Assembly (NCBI RefSeq): GCF_003473485.1
Contig: NC_053046.1
Span: forward strand, 1,994,001-2,058,000
Origin: Medicago truncatula
Lineage: Eukaryota; Streptophyta; Magnoliopsida; Fabales; Fabaceae
Direction of reading: 5' to 3'
DNA: 64,000 nt
Shown: one piece after another, positions 22,056-33,956 of the stretch
Layout: each line of letters starts with the position of its first letter
How positions within the stretch are numbered: the first letter of the stretch is position 1
Position numbers and translations under genes: made by a program
Notes under the pieces: generated by a model
Databases searched by the model: none
What the model saw: the letters and a program-made list of their open reading frames with translations, nothing else
Told to the model about the DNA's origin: nothing

Positions 22056-22364
22056 CGCCATCCGTCCCAATTTATAAGAAAAAAACACAAATTCACACTT
22101 ATTAAGAAAACAAAAATATAGTAGCTTGAAGTATAATTTTGTGTTTTTCTTAAAATAAGTTTTATGGAAAGATGTAAAAACAATTCTTATTGGTTAATGA
22201 TTATGGAGAGAATAGAAAGGAGAACAAATTGAATGCAATTTGCATTTAATTTTATTTTGGAAAAGATGATTTTTTTGAAATAACATAAAAGTTTGTATTT
22301 TTTTGCTTATATTTTGGGACAAAGAAAGTGAGATTTTTTTGCTTATTATCTGGGACGGAGGGAG
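22056..22364. mobile_element. Stowaway-like MITE with TA duplication
   Basis: The left end CGCCATCCGTCCCAATTTATAAG and right end CTTATTATCTGGGACGGAGGGAG are inverted, with TA on each side (22054-22055, 22365-22366). The right side carries a second related end (TTATATTTTGGGACAAAGAAAGTGAG). Confidence 0.85.
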
Positions 22365-22430
22365 TACTTTCTATATATATTTCTAATAACTAACTAATCA
22401 CCTTTTGTGTTTGACAGATCGATTCTAGAT

Positions 22431-23035
22431 GATGCATTGTGGTGGCCCAAGTTTCCGTAGAAATGCACTCGTTATTTCTCACATTTCATCTACGGGTGAT
22501 TGTTTTTTTAGGGGCCAAAAATATAATGAATCGCAAACAATGAAGAATATCTTATCCACCTGTGAAGCAACATAAGGTCAAGCTATTAGCCTTCCATAAT
22601 CGAAGATTTACTGTTGCAGAAATGTCCCTAAAATTGTTCAGAACTCCATCACCAACATTCTGGGGTTTAGGCTGCCCTAGGGACTAGAAAATATCTTTGA
22701 TTGCCTTCTATGATAGGAAGAAATAAATGACTACTTTTAACTTCGTCAAAGACAAGGTGTGGCTAACTATTGGTGTAGCAAGTGCCTGCCAAAAGCGGAA
22801 AGGAGATGATGATCAAGTCAATGCTTCAATATATGCCATCTTATGTAATGAGCATCTTTTCGCTGCCTAAATCTATTATTACCACAATTGAGAAAATGAT
22901 CAATTCTTTTGGCGGGGTAGTGGTGGAACTTGTTGTGCACAAATCTCATGATGGAATGAGTTTTAAGGATCTTATGACATTTAATCTAACTATCTTAGGA
23001 AAACAAGGGTTGAAATTCTGAACTAGCGCGGATGC
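22431..23035 (+). pseudogene. LINE reverse transcriptase remnant
   Basis: Broken frames follow the normal order of a plant L1-type polyprotein: ISHISSTGDCFFRG (degenerate form of the strand carrying the catalytic DD), TMKNILSTCEAT-GQAIS, NVPKIVQNSITNILGFRLP, NFVKDKVW, then IKSMLQYMPSYVMSIFSLPK and MSFKDLMTFNLTILGKQGLK. Several stops and frame changes separate the pieces, so it is inactive. It corresponds to the RT C-terminal half and connection region. The upstream EN and RT core are absent. Confidence 0.85.
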
Positions 23036-24500
23036 CTTGGTGCCACTGATGTTTGATGAGAAGTGTAACTTACTTTTACCACAAAAATATGATGTATAGT
23101 TAGGTAATGATGAGGGTGGTGTCTTTCTACGAACTTTTAGTGTTCTAAGATCGCATGATTTTGATAAGAGATGTTAAAGTCTTATTGCTTAGGACCCACA
23201 AATCGATGTTCAAAATTGTTTAGAATGTCATTATGAGCTAAGATTACTTTCTTTTAGCTCTTGATATAAATCATTTGAAATCTTGATAATTTTTTAAATT
23301 CTTATAAAAGCTTATGATATAAATAATTTGAAATTCAAATTCAATCTTAAAAGTCATTAAAATCTTGTATAGTCTTTTAAAATCAGCTAAACTTTTAATG
23401 ACTATATAAGATTTAACTGGGTGCAGATGCGGGTGCGGGGGAAATCTGAGTTTTTAGTACGGGGACGTGGCCGAGGGATGCTTATACTCACCCCGCACCC
23501 ACCCCCGCCCCACACCCATTTCTAAAATCTACCTTATTAAATTGTATAATCTTATTTTTAATTAGCGCGGGTGCCCTTGGTGTCACTAATGTTTGATGAG
23601 AAGTGTAAATTACTTTTACCACAAAAATATGATGTATAGTTAGGTAAGGATGAGGGTGGTGTCTTTCTACGAGGTTTTGATGTTCTAAGATCGCATGATT
23701 TTGATAGGAGATGTTAGAGTCTTATAGCTTAGGACCCACCCGCAAATCGATGTTCAAAATTGTTTTAGAATGTCATTATGAGCTAAGATTACTTTCTTGG
23801 GTTAATTATTTTTTTGGTTCCTATAAAATTGGGACCTTTTAAGTTTAGATCTTATTTAATTTTAATAGTTTTTTTAGTCCCTAATTTTTTTTTTTGCATA
23901 CAGTATTAGTCACTTTTCAATTCAAATTTGTTTAATTTATGCTTAAACTCTTGAGTTTTTGAACAACTTTTTGCGTACGTGTTAAGAACATTACTAAAAG
24001 TTCATCTGCAAAAAATTGTCGCAAAATTTGATTTTTATGTCCAGATTTTGTTAACTTTATCTTTAACTTTTGCCGTTTTAAAAAATTCATATTTAATTCG
24101 TTTCATGTTTAACAATTCTAAATTGTAGAAAATGAACCTTTCATAGTGTTCTAAACTTGCCTCAAATAAATCGTATAAGAGTTTAAGGATAATTAAACAA
24201 ACTTTGTTGTAGCAGGGACTAAAATTAGACGTAATTTTTTTTTTGTGTAGGGACTAAAACACCTATTAAAATTAAGTAAGGACTAAACTTAAAATTAGTT
24301 CCCAATTTTATAGGGACCAAAAACATATTTATCCCTACTTTCTTTTAGCTCTTGATATAAATCATTTGAAATCTTGATAGTTTTTTAAATTCGTATAAAA
24401 GATTATGATATAAATCATTTGAAATTCAAATTTAATCTTAAAAGTCATTAAAATTTTGTGTAGTCTTTTAAAATCCACTAGACTTTTTCATTCAAATATT
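23025..24500. repeat. Tandem duplication of LINE 3' sequence, second copy split by a MITE
   Basis: Copy 1 (about 23025-23402) and copy 2 (about 23563-23798 plus 24336-24500) share AGCGCGG(A/G)TGCC..TTGGTG, TTTGATGAGAAGTGTAA, GATGAGGGTGGTGTCTTTCTACGA and TTTTAGCTCTTGATATAAATC. Between them lies a GC-rich hairpin-like tract (23421-23520) with GGGTGCGGG and CCCGCACCC repeats. A third, shorter copy lies at 28052-28235. Confidence 0.88.
23799..24335. mobile_element. Mutator-like MITE, 537 bp, 9-bp duplication TACTTTCTT
   Basis: The ends are GGGTTAATTATTTTTTTGG and (reverse complement) GGGATAAATATGTTTTTGG. TACTTTCTT occurs at 23790-23798 and 24336-24344. The uninterrupted paralogue at about 23250 reads TTACTTTCTTTTAGCTC, which gives the empty site directly. 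A 9-bp duplication is the hallmark of Mutator-superfamily elements. No coding capacity was seen. Confidence 0.93.
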
Positions 24501-24869
24501 TTCTTTTAAAATCCTAATCGAATATAATTCCCTAAATTTTAATCGATTGAATATATTTTGAGAGTGTATTGATTGATCGTAAAATGTAAATTAATATTAA
24601 CTTGTTTTCAATTTTTCTTCTTCGTAAATTAAATTTAGGGTAATTAGATTGAGATATGAATCGTTCGGAAGAACAGATCAGACTTCATATTAGTATGACC
24701 TTTCTCCTAGCAACACGAGGGTTAACATAAAAAAAAAAACTATAATTAAATTTTAGGAGGAGGAGTTGATGCCTCAGTTCAATTGATATAAAAGTATATT
24801 TTGAGTGAATATTTGTTGTGAAAATATTTGAGTTTAAAATAAATCATCATATTCATATCATATCATATA

Positions 24870-25442
24870 GGGTTAATTATGTTTTCGGTCCCTACAAAAT
24901 TGCGATCTTGTAAGTTTAGTTCTTATTTAATTTTAATAGCTTTTTTAATCCTTACAAAAAATTTCTGCACTCAATATTAGTCCTTACTCAATCCAAATTT
25001 GTTTAATTTATGCTTAAACTCTTAAGTTTTTCAACAATTTTTTACAGACGTGTTAAGAACGTTATTTAAAGGTCCTCCGAAAAAAATATCGCAAAAATTT
25101 GATTTCTACGTCCATATTTTTCTTACTTATATCTTAAACTTTTGTCGTTTTAAAAAATTCATATTTAATTTATTTCATGTTAAAAAATTATAGATTTTAG
25201 TAAATGAACCTTTCATAGTGTTATAATCTTGTATAAAAAGAATCTTTAAAAAATTTAAGAGTTTAAAGATAATTAAGCAAAAATTATTTTAGCAGGGACT
25301 AAAATTATAAGTAATTTTTTTTTTTTAGGGATTAAAAAAGCTATTAAAATTAAGTAACGACTAAACTTAGAAGGTCACAATTTTATAGGGACCAAAAACA
25401 TATATATATTTTTTGATCAAGGACCAAAAACATATTTAACCC
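24870..25442. mobile_element. Mutator-like MITE, same family, 573 bp, 9-bp duplication TATCATATA
   Basis: The ends are GGGTTAATTATGTTTTCGGT and (reverse complement) GGGTTAAATATGTTTTTGGT, flanked by TATCATATA at 24861-24869 and 25443-25451. The internal sequence follows the 23799 element closely. The right end carries a short extra duplication of GGACCAAAAACATAT. Confidence 0.93.
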
Positions 25443-25512
25443 TATCATATATATATATATACAAAACCTAAACAAAACTAGGTCTTTTTATCACAGAAGA
25501 GCCGTGGCAAAG

Positions 25513-26769
25513 ATGTCCTGACGGTGAGGAGAAGACGACGATTGAGTCGCTACCTGACGATCTTCGATGTCACATTCTGTCATGCCTTCCGACGAGAGAT
25601 GCGTCTGCTACTAGCCTTCTGTCAAAGAGATGGAAACCACTTTGGCTCTCACTCCGTTCCTTCGAATTCAACAACAGATACTTTACTGACTTTGGCAAGT
25701 TTTCAGATTTCGTCATCTCAGTTATATCCTCACCACACTCTGTCCAATAATTACGCCTCACTTGTTACTGCTGTGATCCATTCAATGTTGTAGATGTCAA
25801 CCGCTTTCTTTATCAAGTGGCGCTACAAGGAGTTCAGGAACTCCACCTCGTCTTGTTCACATATTCAACCATATTGCCTAATGCTTATTGCAAGAATCTT
25901 GTCACCCTTGAGCTACACCATGCTAGTTCAAGTCCCTAAGTTTGATTTTCGTAAAATTTGAAAGTCACGCCGTTATGTTCAAGTTTTTATGTGGATGTCC
26001 CAATCTCGAATATTTAGATGCAAGACACTTAACCATAGTTAGCAGTGACATTCCACCAAGGGCAGGGGAGATAGCTGAAGCCTTGCCCAAGTTGGTCAGA
26101 GCAAAAATTAATCATTCCTCTATCCTGTGTCCCGTGCTTGGTAATGCACGGTTTTTGTGCATACAAATGGTATAAAATACATCTGTAATATTTATAATTG
26201 TTTTTACTTGTTAGAAATTCTTATTAGTAACAATTATTTGTTTTTTCATTAGACTAGAACTTAAGGGATTGTGTCTACATTCCCACGTTTCACAATCTCT
26301 CCCCGTGAGTACATTGACTGCAATGTCATGTGGAACTGGTTTGCACAAATGCTCCACAATTGTCCCAAGCTTCAAAATCTTACCATCAGCAAGGTTTGAA
26401 TTTCATTTTAACAATACCCTTATTTATTTTAAACCTTACTCCGGCATATTCTTTTTGACAAAAACAATTGCATATTATAAGCAGGAACACACATATACAC
26501 ATGCAATTGGCAAATGCCATTGGAAGGATCAACAAACTGTTGTTCCAGAATGTCTTTCATCACAAATTAGAACGTTCAAGTTCAAATCATACAACGGCTT
26601 TGGTTGTGAGGTTCAATTTGCTAAATATATCATGCAAAATTCAAAAGTACTGCAAAATATGACAATGCACACTAAAGCAGTTGATAAGCACCAGATGTTG
26701 GAAACTTTCTCTCTATGTCCAAGGGGCTCTGCGAACTGTATTCTTCACTTTGACACAACACCTTCGTAG
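25513..26769 (+). pseudogene. F-box/LRR/FBD pseudogene (copy 1 of the cluster)
   Basis: The F-box segment (ESLPDDLRCHILSCLPTRDA, SLLSKRWKPLWLSLRSFEF) starts near 25545. The only nearby ATG (25513) is out of frame, and the frame meets TAA after SPHSVQ. It resumes as DVNRFLYQVALQGVQELHLV, then loses about 50 bases relative to the copies at 31675 and 38390 and runs through further stops. The second-exon piece MWNWFAQMLHNCPKLQNLTI is recognisable at about 26330. The last exon is still open and reads a full FBD domain (ECLSSQIRTFKFKSYNGFGC ... NSKVLQNM ... MLETFSLCPRGSANC) to TAG at 26767. Intact members act as substrate receptors in SCF ubiquitin ligases; this one cannot encode the whole protein. 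Confidence 0.88.
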
Positions 26770-28051
26770 GTCGAAGACTCTTGGAGGCTTCTTTATGATT
26801 TTCTTTCTGTTATGTTTGTGATCACAAGTGCAGTTAGGATAGTTAATTATAATCGTGATCGTTTCAATGCAAACTGCGGCTGCTGCAAGATAAAATAATT
26901 TTGATAGCTGCTAGGGAATTATGTGGATGGAAATGGAATATTTTGAATGTTTAATGGATCTAGACTCTGTTGACTCTTCTGGATTTTATTTATGTAACCT
27001 TTTCATATAACTCCTCCTAGCTCTTTGTCCTTTTCTTTTCTTATTTATGTAACCTTTTCGATTGTTTCCTATAGAAATGAAAATTAGAGAGAAAGAAAGG
27101 AATTGCTTTTGAATGCATCACTATTGTTGAAGTTACTTTGTTTTGTGCTAGTTTTAATTAGTACAGTGACTGTAATCCACTGGGCATTGAGGATTTGTTG
27201 TGTGATAGGCATAGTTAGAACGTGTTTTCTTTTTTGCTGCCAAAATACTTTTAATCATTGCCTATTATTTTTCAGTTAAGCATCTCGTGCAAAACTCTGC
27301 AGCATTATGCTTTTCCCATCGTTCGTTTCGTTCGGAATTTTTTTACATTGGGATACAATTTGTATTTCTGTTACTGTCTTTATGTTATCCGGGACATTTT
27401 GGAACTTTGCTCTTCTTGTTAAGAGTTTATCTTCGTTTTATGTTGAGGGGCTCTGCCTCTATCTATGCACCGAGAGTCTTCTTTCATGCGATTGAAACTG
27501 ATGACTTTGAAAATTTAAATGCCTATAGAGAAGGGGACAAACTTTGTTTTATGTTTATTTCATGAGATTTTAAAATAATGTAATTGGGTTACTTGGACTC
27601 TAGTGGCTACTCAGATGATGTATTTATGAGTATATCAATTGTGCTGCGATGCATGATGTTCATGCAATTATACTTTACACTAAAGTGGGCTTTATGGAAT
27701 TACTTATGCTTGTGTTGAACGTTTATTCATAATTTGCTTGCACTGTCTTTTATCTAAAGAATCATGGGTTTAATGAATCTGGCCATTGATAGTGTTAAAC
27801 ATGGCTTACAGGTTTGCGAATTACTTCTTCGTTAATTTTTTTTTCTTTCTATAAGCGGAACATGAGTACTTACATATGTTAATTGAAGAAGAGCAATTAA
27901 TATGTTCACTGTGCTGTGATTGAACACGCTGTTTTGAACAACAAAAACTTGTAGTTGATTCTATGTCTCGTCCCATGAGAATATTGGAGTATAAAATGCA
28001 TTTTGGAGTTCCATAGGTCACTGCAGTATTTGATTGTTTTATTTCATTCAT
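26770..28051. other. 3' flank of F-box copy 1, shared with the other copies
   Basis: Sequence after the stop (ATGTGGATGGAAATG, CACTATTGTTGAAGTTACTTTG, AATCCACTGGGCATTGAGGATTTG, TGCAAAACTCTGCAGCATTATGC) recurs in the same order after the copies ending at 32998, 34425, 36172 and 39729. The duplicated unit therefore includes several hundred bases of non-coding DNA. No further gene was seen. Confidence 0.7.
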
Positions 28052-28235
28052 GTTTGATGGAAGTGTAAACCCGTTTTACCAAAAAAATATCATGTCTAGT
28101 TAGGTAGGGATGAGGAGGTGTCTTTCTATGGAGTTTTTGGTGTTCTAAGATTGCATGATTTTGATAGGAGATGTTACAGTCTCATAGCTTAGGACCCACA
28201 AATTGGATGTTCATCCTAAGGCTCTACAAATTGTT
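28052..28235. repeat. Third copy of the LINE-3'-associated repeat
   Basis: TTTGATGGAAGTGTAAACC..TTTACC, GTTAGGTAGGGATGAGGAGG..TCTTTCTA, TTTTGATAGGAGATGTTA and TTAGGACCCACAAATTGG match 23050-23215 and 23595-23755 by eye. It lies inside the F-box region, 4 kb from the other copies. Confidence 0.8.
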
Positions 28236-28401
28236 TCGTAATGTCTTTCACTAAATATATTATGGAGAATTCACAATACTTTGACTGATAGCTGATGGCA
28301 ATCTAAAGCATCAATTGTTGAAAACTTCATCTCTGCTTCCATGGGGCTATGTGACAAGTGATCTTTTATTTTACTGATTGCTAATGGGGCTTTTATTTTA
28401 G

Positions 28402-28426
28402 CCCCCCCCCCCCCCCCCCCCCCCCC
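28402..28426. repeat. Poly-C run, 25 bases
   Basis: Twenty-five consecutive C residues in otherwise AT-rich DNA. This is unusual for the window and prone to sequencing and assembly error. Confidence 0.97.
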
Positions 28427-30365
28427 GGGACAAATTTTCCTTTCTTATCAGTTATTGATGATTGTTTCTAACTCAGTTTATAGATGGAGGATGAAAAGCA
28501 TGGAATTTGGCACCCATTTTTATCAATTTTAACTATCTTGTCATTTTCGGGGGTCAAAATGCCAATGTGATATATATTGAGGTTGAATGTATGATATGCT
28601 TAACTTTATTGCTTGACAATTCAAATTATGATTCTGCTTTCTTGTAGGTAAAGGAGTTATGGAATTTGTATTCTACTGTTACTTTTCTTGGTTAGGTACT
28701 ACTTTTCTTGCCATTTTTATCTTTCTTTTTGATTCTGCTGACTCTAGTTCCTACTGTTCAGAATGCATGATTGCTTCCTTTGCATACAATTTTCATTTCT
28801 AAAAGGATTCTCGGTACATCCTATTTTATTTCTATTTATATGATCTAATTGTGAATGGCCTGATAATTTTCTGATTCTATCATAACTTCCATGCCGTATA
28901 ATGATGATCAGGTGAACAAATAATAAAATTGCAACCTCAGTTTCTTATCATTGTGTTCTGAAAACAAGGAGGAATCTAGGTATGGAATAGTTTTGTTTTT
29001 ATGGTAGGTATAGTCAATTAGGTTGTTAGTTTTTTCTTATAGATCCCTGTGCTAGATTCTGTTTAGAAAGTCTAAAAATAAGACTTGAGAATAGTGCAAT
29101 TTGTATCAAGCAAGTCTATACATTTTTTTCAATATGATGAGCACTATCTTGGCTGACCAATAAATCAAGCAAGTCTATTATTGCTGCCAGTTTATGCATA
29201 ATGTAACATATTATTGCTGCCAAAACAAGTGTAAGAGGACAACATTTGTTGAAAACCATGAAGGATACTGAGAAGTTAAACATAACAGCAAAAAAAGCTA
29301 ATAAGATACACTGTTGTTTTCCCAACTACCCATGAAGGCTAGTTCATGTGTCATCAGTATTGGATCAGTGCAGCAAGAGATCTTACTGGTCAATAGCCTA
29401 CGAGTTCATGTCTGTCAAGCTTACGTTTGAGCTGATTTGATAATCTGATTTCATCTTTCTCTGTTCTTTAGTTCTGGTTTGTAAACCTTTCTTTTGAATC
29501 AACTCAATTTTCCATCTCATATTTGTTACTACATACTTCAATGTAATCTATTGCATTCTTAAAAGCCTACGTACTATGTAAATTGTTTTGTGATCATTTG
29601 AAACGTTTGAATGTTCAGTTTAATTTTACAAAACGATATCAGTTATTGATATTTGAGCTCTTAAGCAGAAAAAATATAACCATTCAAAAAATTTATTCTG
29701 CTAAGACTAATTTTTGGGATCAATTGGCCCTTAGAATCAACCGAATTGCAAGCTCTCAAAGTGTGCATTGATTATAGAAATGAACATCGCGTAATTCAAT
29801 TTCTGATGACTCTTCGGTATGACTTTGAGGAGCTGAGTGGGACTATTTGCAACACACTCCTCTTTCCAAGTATTGGTTAAGTAGTTAGATCGTTGTTGGC
29901 AGAAAAAAATATCATACTTTAACCTTGTAGGATGAAAAAGGACTTTGTTACATGTAGTATGTTATTTTTTAGCTAAATAGATTTATAAAAATTTCTTGGT
30001 CTTGTGTATTTTATTTTAGAAAAAGTTGGCTGACATGAATTTGATTTAAGCTAGACAGAGGTGAAGTTTTGTGAATGCGCTTGGCGGAGCGGAAATTGCA
30101 AGTTTTGAAGGCTAACTCAACTTCCTGGACCGCCTTGCTGAAGCATCACGTCCACCAGAAGGAATATTGTTAATGAATCTTGTGGAACACTTCTAATTGG
30201 AATATCCGGCGGAGCACCTTGCCGCCTGGTAGAATTTGCCTTAAAAATGCTTTGTTTGATCCTAACCCGCCATGTGTTTGGAGCATTTAAATGACTTGCC
30301 AGCTCTTTTAAAACATGATTCTTCCGGTGGGTGTTATCTATCAGTTATGCTCGAGATTCAAATAC
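28427..30365. other. Intergenic DNA inside the F-box cluster, no gene seen
   Basis: The sequence is moderately AT-rich with no recognisable protein, RNA gene or clear transposon ends. At 30050-30250 there is a slightly GC-richer stretch (GGCGGAGCGG, CCGGCGGAGCACCTTGCCGCC) that I cannot assign. Confidence 0.4.
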
Positions 30366-30598
30366 TATAAATAGTGTTTTCCCCTGTAAAATAGGTCATT
30401 TCTGGTTTACCCCTAAAAACTTTTTGATTTGGAATCAGTTCAAAAAAAAAATATCGGAATTTAAAAACAAAAATTCTGAAAATGGCCTATTAGGAGGTAT
30501 TTTGGATGTTTTTTTTTTTTTAAGGACCGGTTCCAAACCAAAAATTTTTTAGGGGATAAACTGAAAATGACCTATTTTACGAAAAATACTATTAACCC
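30366..30598. mobile_element. MITE with about 70-bp inverted ends
   Basis: ATAGTGTTTTCCCCTGTAAA and ATAGGTCATTTCTGGTTTAC on the left pair with GTAAAATAGGTCATTTTCAG on the complement of the right. The arms continue through CCTAAAAACTTTTTGATTTGG. No target duplication was established. Confidence 0.75.
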
Positions 30599-31018
30599 AA
30601 AAAAGAATTTGAAATCCTAATCGTTTTTCTTTATCATTAATTTCAAGCAATTATTTTATTTCACCAAGTTTCTAAACAATTCTCAAACAAACTCCTCAAT
30701 TTAATTATCACCTAAGTAGAACTGTAATTTCTAGTATGTTTTAAGATTATTCTCAATCTCATGTTTGCGGTGTGATTTGGATCAATTTTAAGATAAAAAG
30801 TCATCTGTTATCTAAAATAAAAATTGCATGAGGTTCAAATGACTATTTAAAAAAAAAAGTGATTTGATTGATGTACCAAAAAAAAAGTGATTTGATTTGG
30901 TCAAAATATATGCCATTTAGATCGGTTTTTGTATATAAAAAAAAAAAAGAGGAGTATATTTTTTGATTAGTACAATTACCTTTTTAATAATACACTTGTG
31001 CAATTACCTTTTTAATAA

Positions 31019-31428
31019 GGGAGCTTTTACGGTACACCTCACAAATTGAGGTGTACCGATACTCTGCTTCATAAATTTATAAATTAATGATCATTTTATG
31101 AAATAAGTTGTTATTTGTCATTATTTATATTTTAGAAAACACCATCTCATGAGAAAAAAAAACATCATTTCATCGTTTATATGAATTATATTAAATAATT
31201 TTAACATTTTCTCATAAAAAATAATCAATATTCTTCATTATGAGCAATAAAAATTCAAAAAAAGTAAATTTTATTTCATCGACGCTTTTGATAAATAAGA
31301 TTTAATTATTATAATTGTCAATGATAGAAAATAATTATTTTTTCTTCAAAAAACAATCAATTTAATTATTAATTTAATGTTTGGTGTACCGGTACACTCA
31401 AAATGTTGAGTGTACCATAGAATTTGCC
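31019..31428. mobile_element. TIR element, copy A of a roughly 400-bp family, 9-bp duplication
   Basis: TTTTAATAA flanks the element at 31010-31018 and 31429-31437. The ends are GGGAGCTTTTACGGTACACC and (complement) GGCAAATTCTATGGTACACT. The same family occurs at 41644 and 49315 in the opposite orientation, sharing the interior phrase AAATAAGATTTAATTATTATAA and a conserved GACGCTTTTG. The 9-bp duplication points to the Mutator superfamily. Confidence 0.92.
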
Positions 31429-31674
31429 TTTTAATAATACATTTAGATTGTTTATTAAAAAAAAAAACATTTAAATTGTCAAAATTTAATGTAAAAAAAA
31501 TAGGGTTCAAACTTGGATCTAACACAAAAAAATAAGTTATTTTATTGGTAAATCAAATCTATCCTTGGTTTATTATTTGTAGCAAGAGAATAGGGAACAA
31601 CGTCTGGGTTGACCATAATTAACCCAATAAATAAACTAGGGTTATTTCATTCTTATACCGATCAAAAGAATAAG

Positions 31675-32998
31675 ATGAAGAAGACGATGACTTCCCGTGA
31701 TTCAATTTCAACTATCGAGTGTTTTCCTGACGATGTTCGGTGTCACATTCTCTCATTCCTTCCAACGAGAGATGCTGCTGCTACAAGTCTTCTATCAAAG
31801 AGATGGAAACCACTTTGGCTCTCGCTCCGTTCCTTTGACTTCCATGACAGATACTTTCCTGACTTCCTCAAGTTTTCCGATTTTGTCATCTCATTTCTCT
31901 CCTCACCGGACACTCTCCACGTCCAATCCTTACGCCTCTCTTGTGGCTCCGGTAATACCTTCCAATCTTACTACTCAGATGATTTCAACCTCTTTTTTAA
32001 TAGGGTAGGGCTAAAAGGTGTTCCGGAACTTGATCTCCAAATGCTCTTTTCATCCAGTTTGCCCAGTGGCTTCTACAGTTGCAAGACTCTTGTCACCGTC
32101 AAGCTAGACAATGTTATTTTGGATTACTCTTCCTGTGTTGATTTTCCATTACTTAAATCGCTAATTTTGAATGACTTCACCTTTGGAAGTCAAGCTATTA
32201 TGTTCAACTTTTTATGTGGATGTCCTATTCTTGAATATTTAGATGCAAAATCCCTAAAAATTGGTCGTGACACTCCTCCACAAGTGGAAGAGGGGGCTAA
32301 GTCTTTACCCAAGTTGGTCAGAGCAAGAATTGGTTATTGCAACTATACCCCGTTTCCTGTGCGTTCTAATGCACAATTTTTGCACCCACAAATGGTATTA
32401 AATGCTCCTCTAATATTAATAACTTTTTCTCATTATTTTTAGTAACAATTATTTGTTTCTTTCATGTATATAGAACGTTAATGATTGTGTCTACAATCCC
32501 ATGTTTCACAATCTAGTCGATATGGACGTTGCCTTTGCGTGGGGAAGCTGCAACATCATATGGAACTGGTTCGCAGAAGTGCTGCACAATTGTCACAAGC
32601 TTCAGAATCTTACCCTTTGCAAGGTTTGTTTTAGTTCGACTTCTATTTTAAACTCTACATGTTTCATTTTATTTTTTTGACAAATGAAAATTTACATATT
32701 GTTACAGAATTTCAAGTGTGTAGATGAAATTGGCAAAGAGCATTGGAAGGATCCACAAATTGATTCAGAATGTCTTTCAACACAGCTTAGAACATTCACA
32801 CTCAAAAATTACATAGGCTTAAGTTGTGAGGCTCAATTTGCTAAATACATTATGCAGAAGTCAAAAGTACTACAAAATATGACAATTCAGAGTACTTTAA
32901 ACATTGATCCAGAGCATCCAATGTTGGAAACTTTCTCTTTGTGTCCAAGGGGATCTGCGACATGTAAACTTCACTTTGACTTGCAGCCGGATATGTAA
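31675..32998 (+). CDS. F-box/LRR/FBD protein, three exons (cluster copy 2)
   Basis: Exons 31675-32394, 32474-32623 and 32708-32998 join at phase-0 GT-AG junctions to 1,161 nt, or 386 residues. The ATG at 31675 (MKKTMTSRD) is chosen because the family normally starts 10-15 residues before the F-box; no upstream in-frame ATG was seen. An F-box spans about 14-50 (ECFPDDVRCHILSFLPTRDA, SLLSKRWKPLW). A leucine-rich middle follows (LKSLILNDFTFGS, FLCGCPILEYLDAKSL). Exon 2 gives IIWNWFAEVLHNCHKLQNLT. An FBD domain covers about 312-382 and ends LCPRGSATCKLHFDLQPDM. F-box proteins bind SKP1-type adaptors and present substrates to SCF ubiquitin ligases; the substrate here is unknown. No disabling change was seen, so it is probably functional. 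Confidence 0.93.
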
Positions 32999-33956
32999 TC
33001 TTCACTTTGACTTACATCCGACCCTACGTCTTTTTTAATAATAGTTGTGAATTGTGATCACAAAGGCAATTGTGATAATTTATTATAATTTTGTTCATTT
33101 TTACGCAAACTGCGGTTGGTATAGGACAAATTGATTTTGATAGCTACTGGGGCTTTATGTGGATTAAACGGCAGTATTTTCATATTTTTATGTATTCAGA
33201 CTCAGACTCAGACGGCTTTTACTATTTTGCAAAAAAATGTCCAATAGAAATGCTTGGTAGTTTTAATGGCATTGACCCTACTGCATTTTATTTATGTAGA
33301 TTTTATTTTATTTTATCTCCTCCCACCTTTTTTGTCCTTTTCTTTTCCTTTTGATGTTTGCTTCTCGCTCTAGTTTATATCAATGTCTATTCATTGCATG
33401 GCAGTTACTAGTATTTTTCTGTTGTTTAGTTTAGACATGAAAATTCAAATGTTGTGCTAGTTTTGTTTGAAATTTGGTATAGGGATAATACAGCTGCATG
33501 CTTTGAGAATTTGTGATGCTGTGGTTTTTCTGTAGTCATATTGTGGTTATTTTGCTGTCATATTGCTTTGGATTAACAATATTGGATAAGATATGACTGG
33601 ACAATGTGTTCATAAGTGGTGGACTATCCAAACTTTACATGTCGATTTTGTAAGGATTGAGTTATGTCAAATCCGAATTTTAAGATGGTATCAAAGAGTA
33701 CTATTCAAGGTCTATTGAACTACTTGCCATCAGGTCACCACTATCAGGTTACTCAGGGGTCATGCTCTAAATGTCCAGTTCTGAGCATGATGGGTGTTGA
33801 GAATATGGCCTGAAAATGTGTTTCTAAGTGGTGGTTAGTCCTCACCTAATCCTATTAATTTTCTGTTACGTGTCCAATGCAAAATTCGGCTGAATTATGT
33901 TTTTCCAATTGTTGGTTTCTTCCGTATAATTCACAATCGGGATCCGTTTGTATATG

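Noticed and set aside
25524..25793. Alternative frame MRRRRRLSRYLTIFDVTFCH over the F-box pseudogene
   Set aside because: It is a shifted frame of the F-box sequence. The homologous frame is the one reading ESLPDDLRCHILS.
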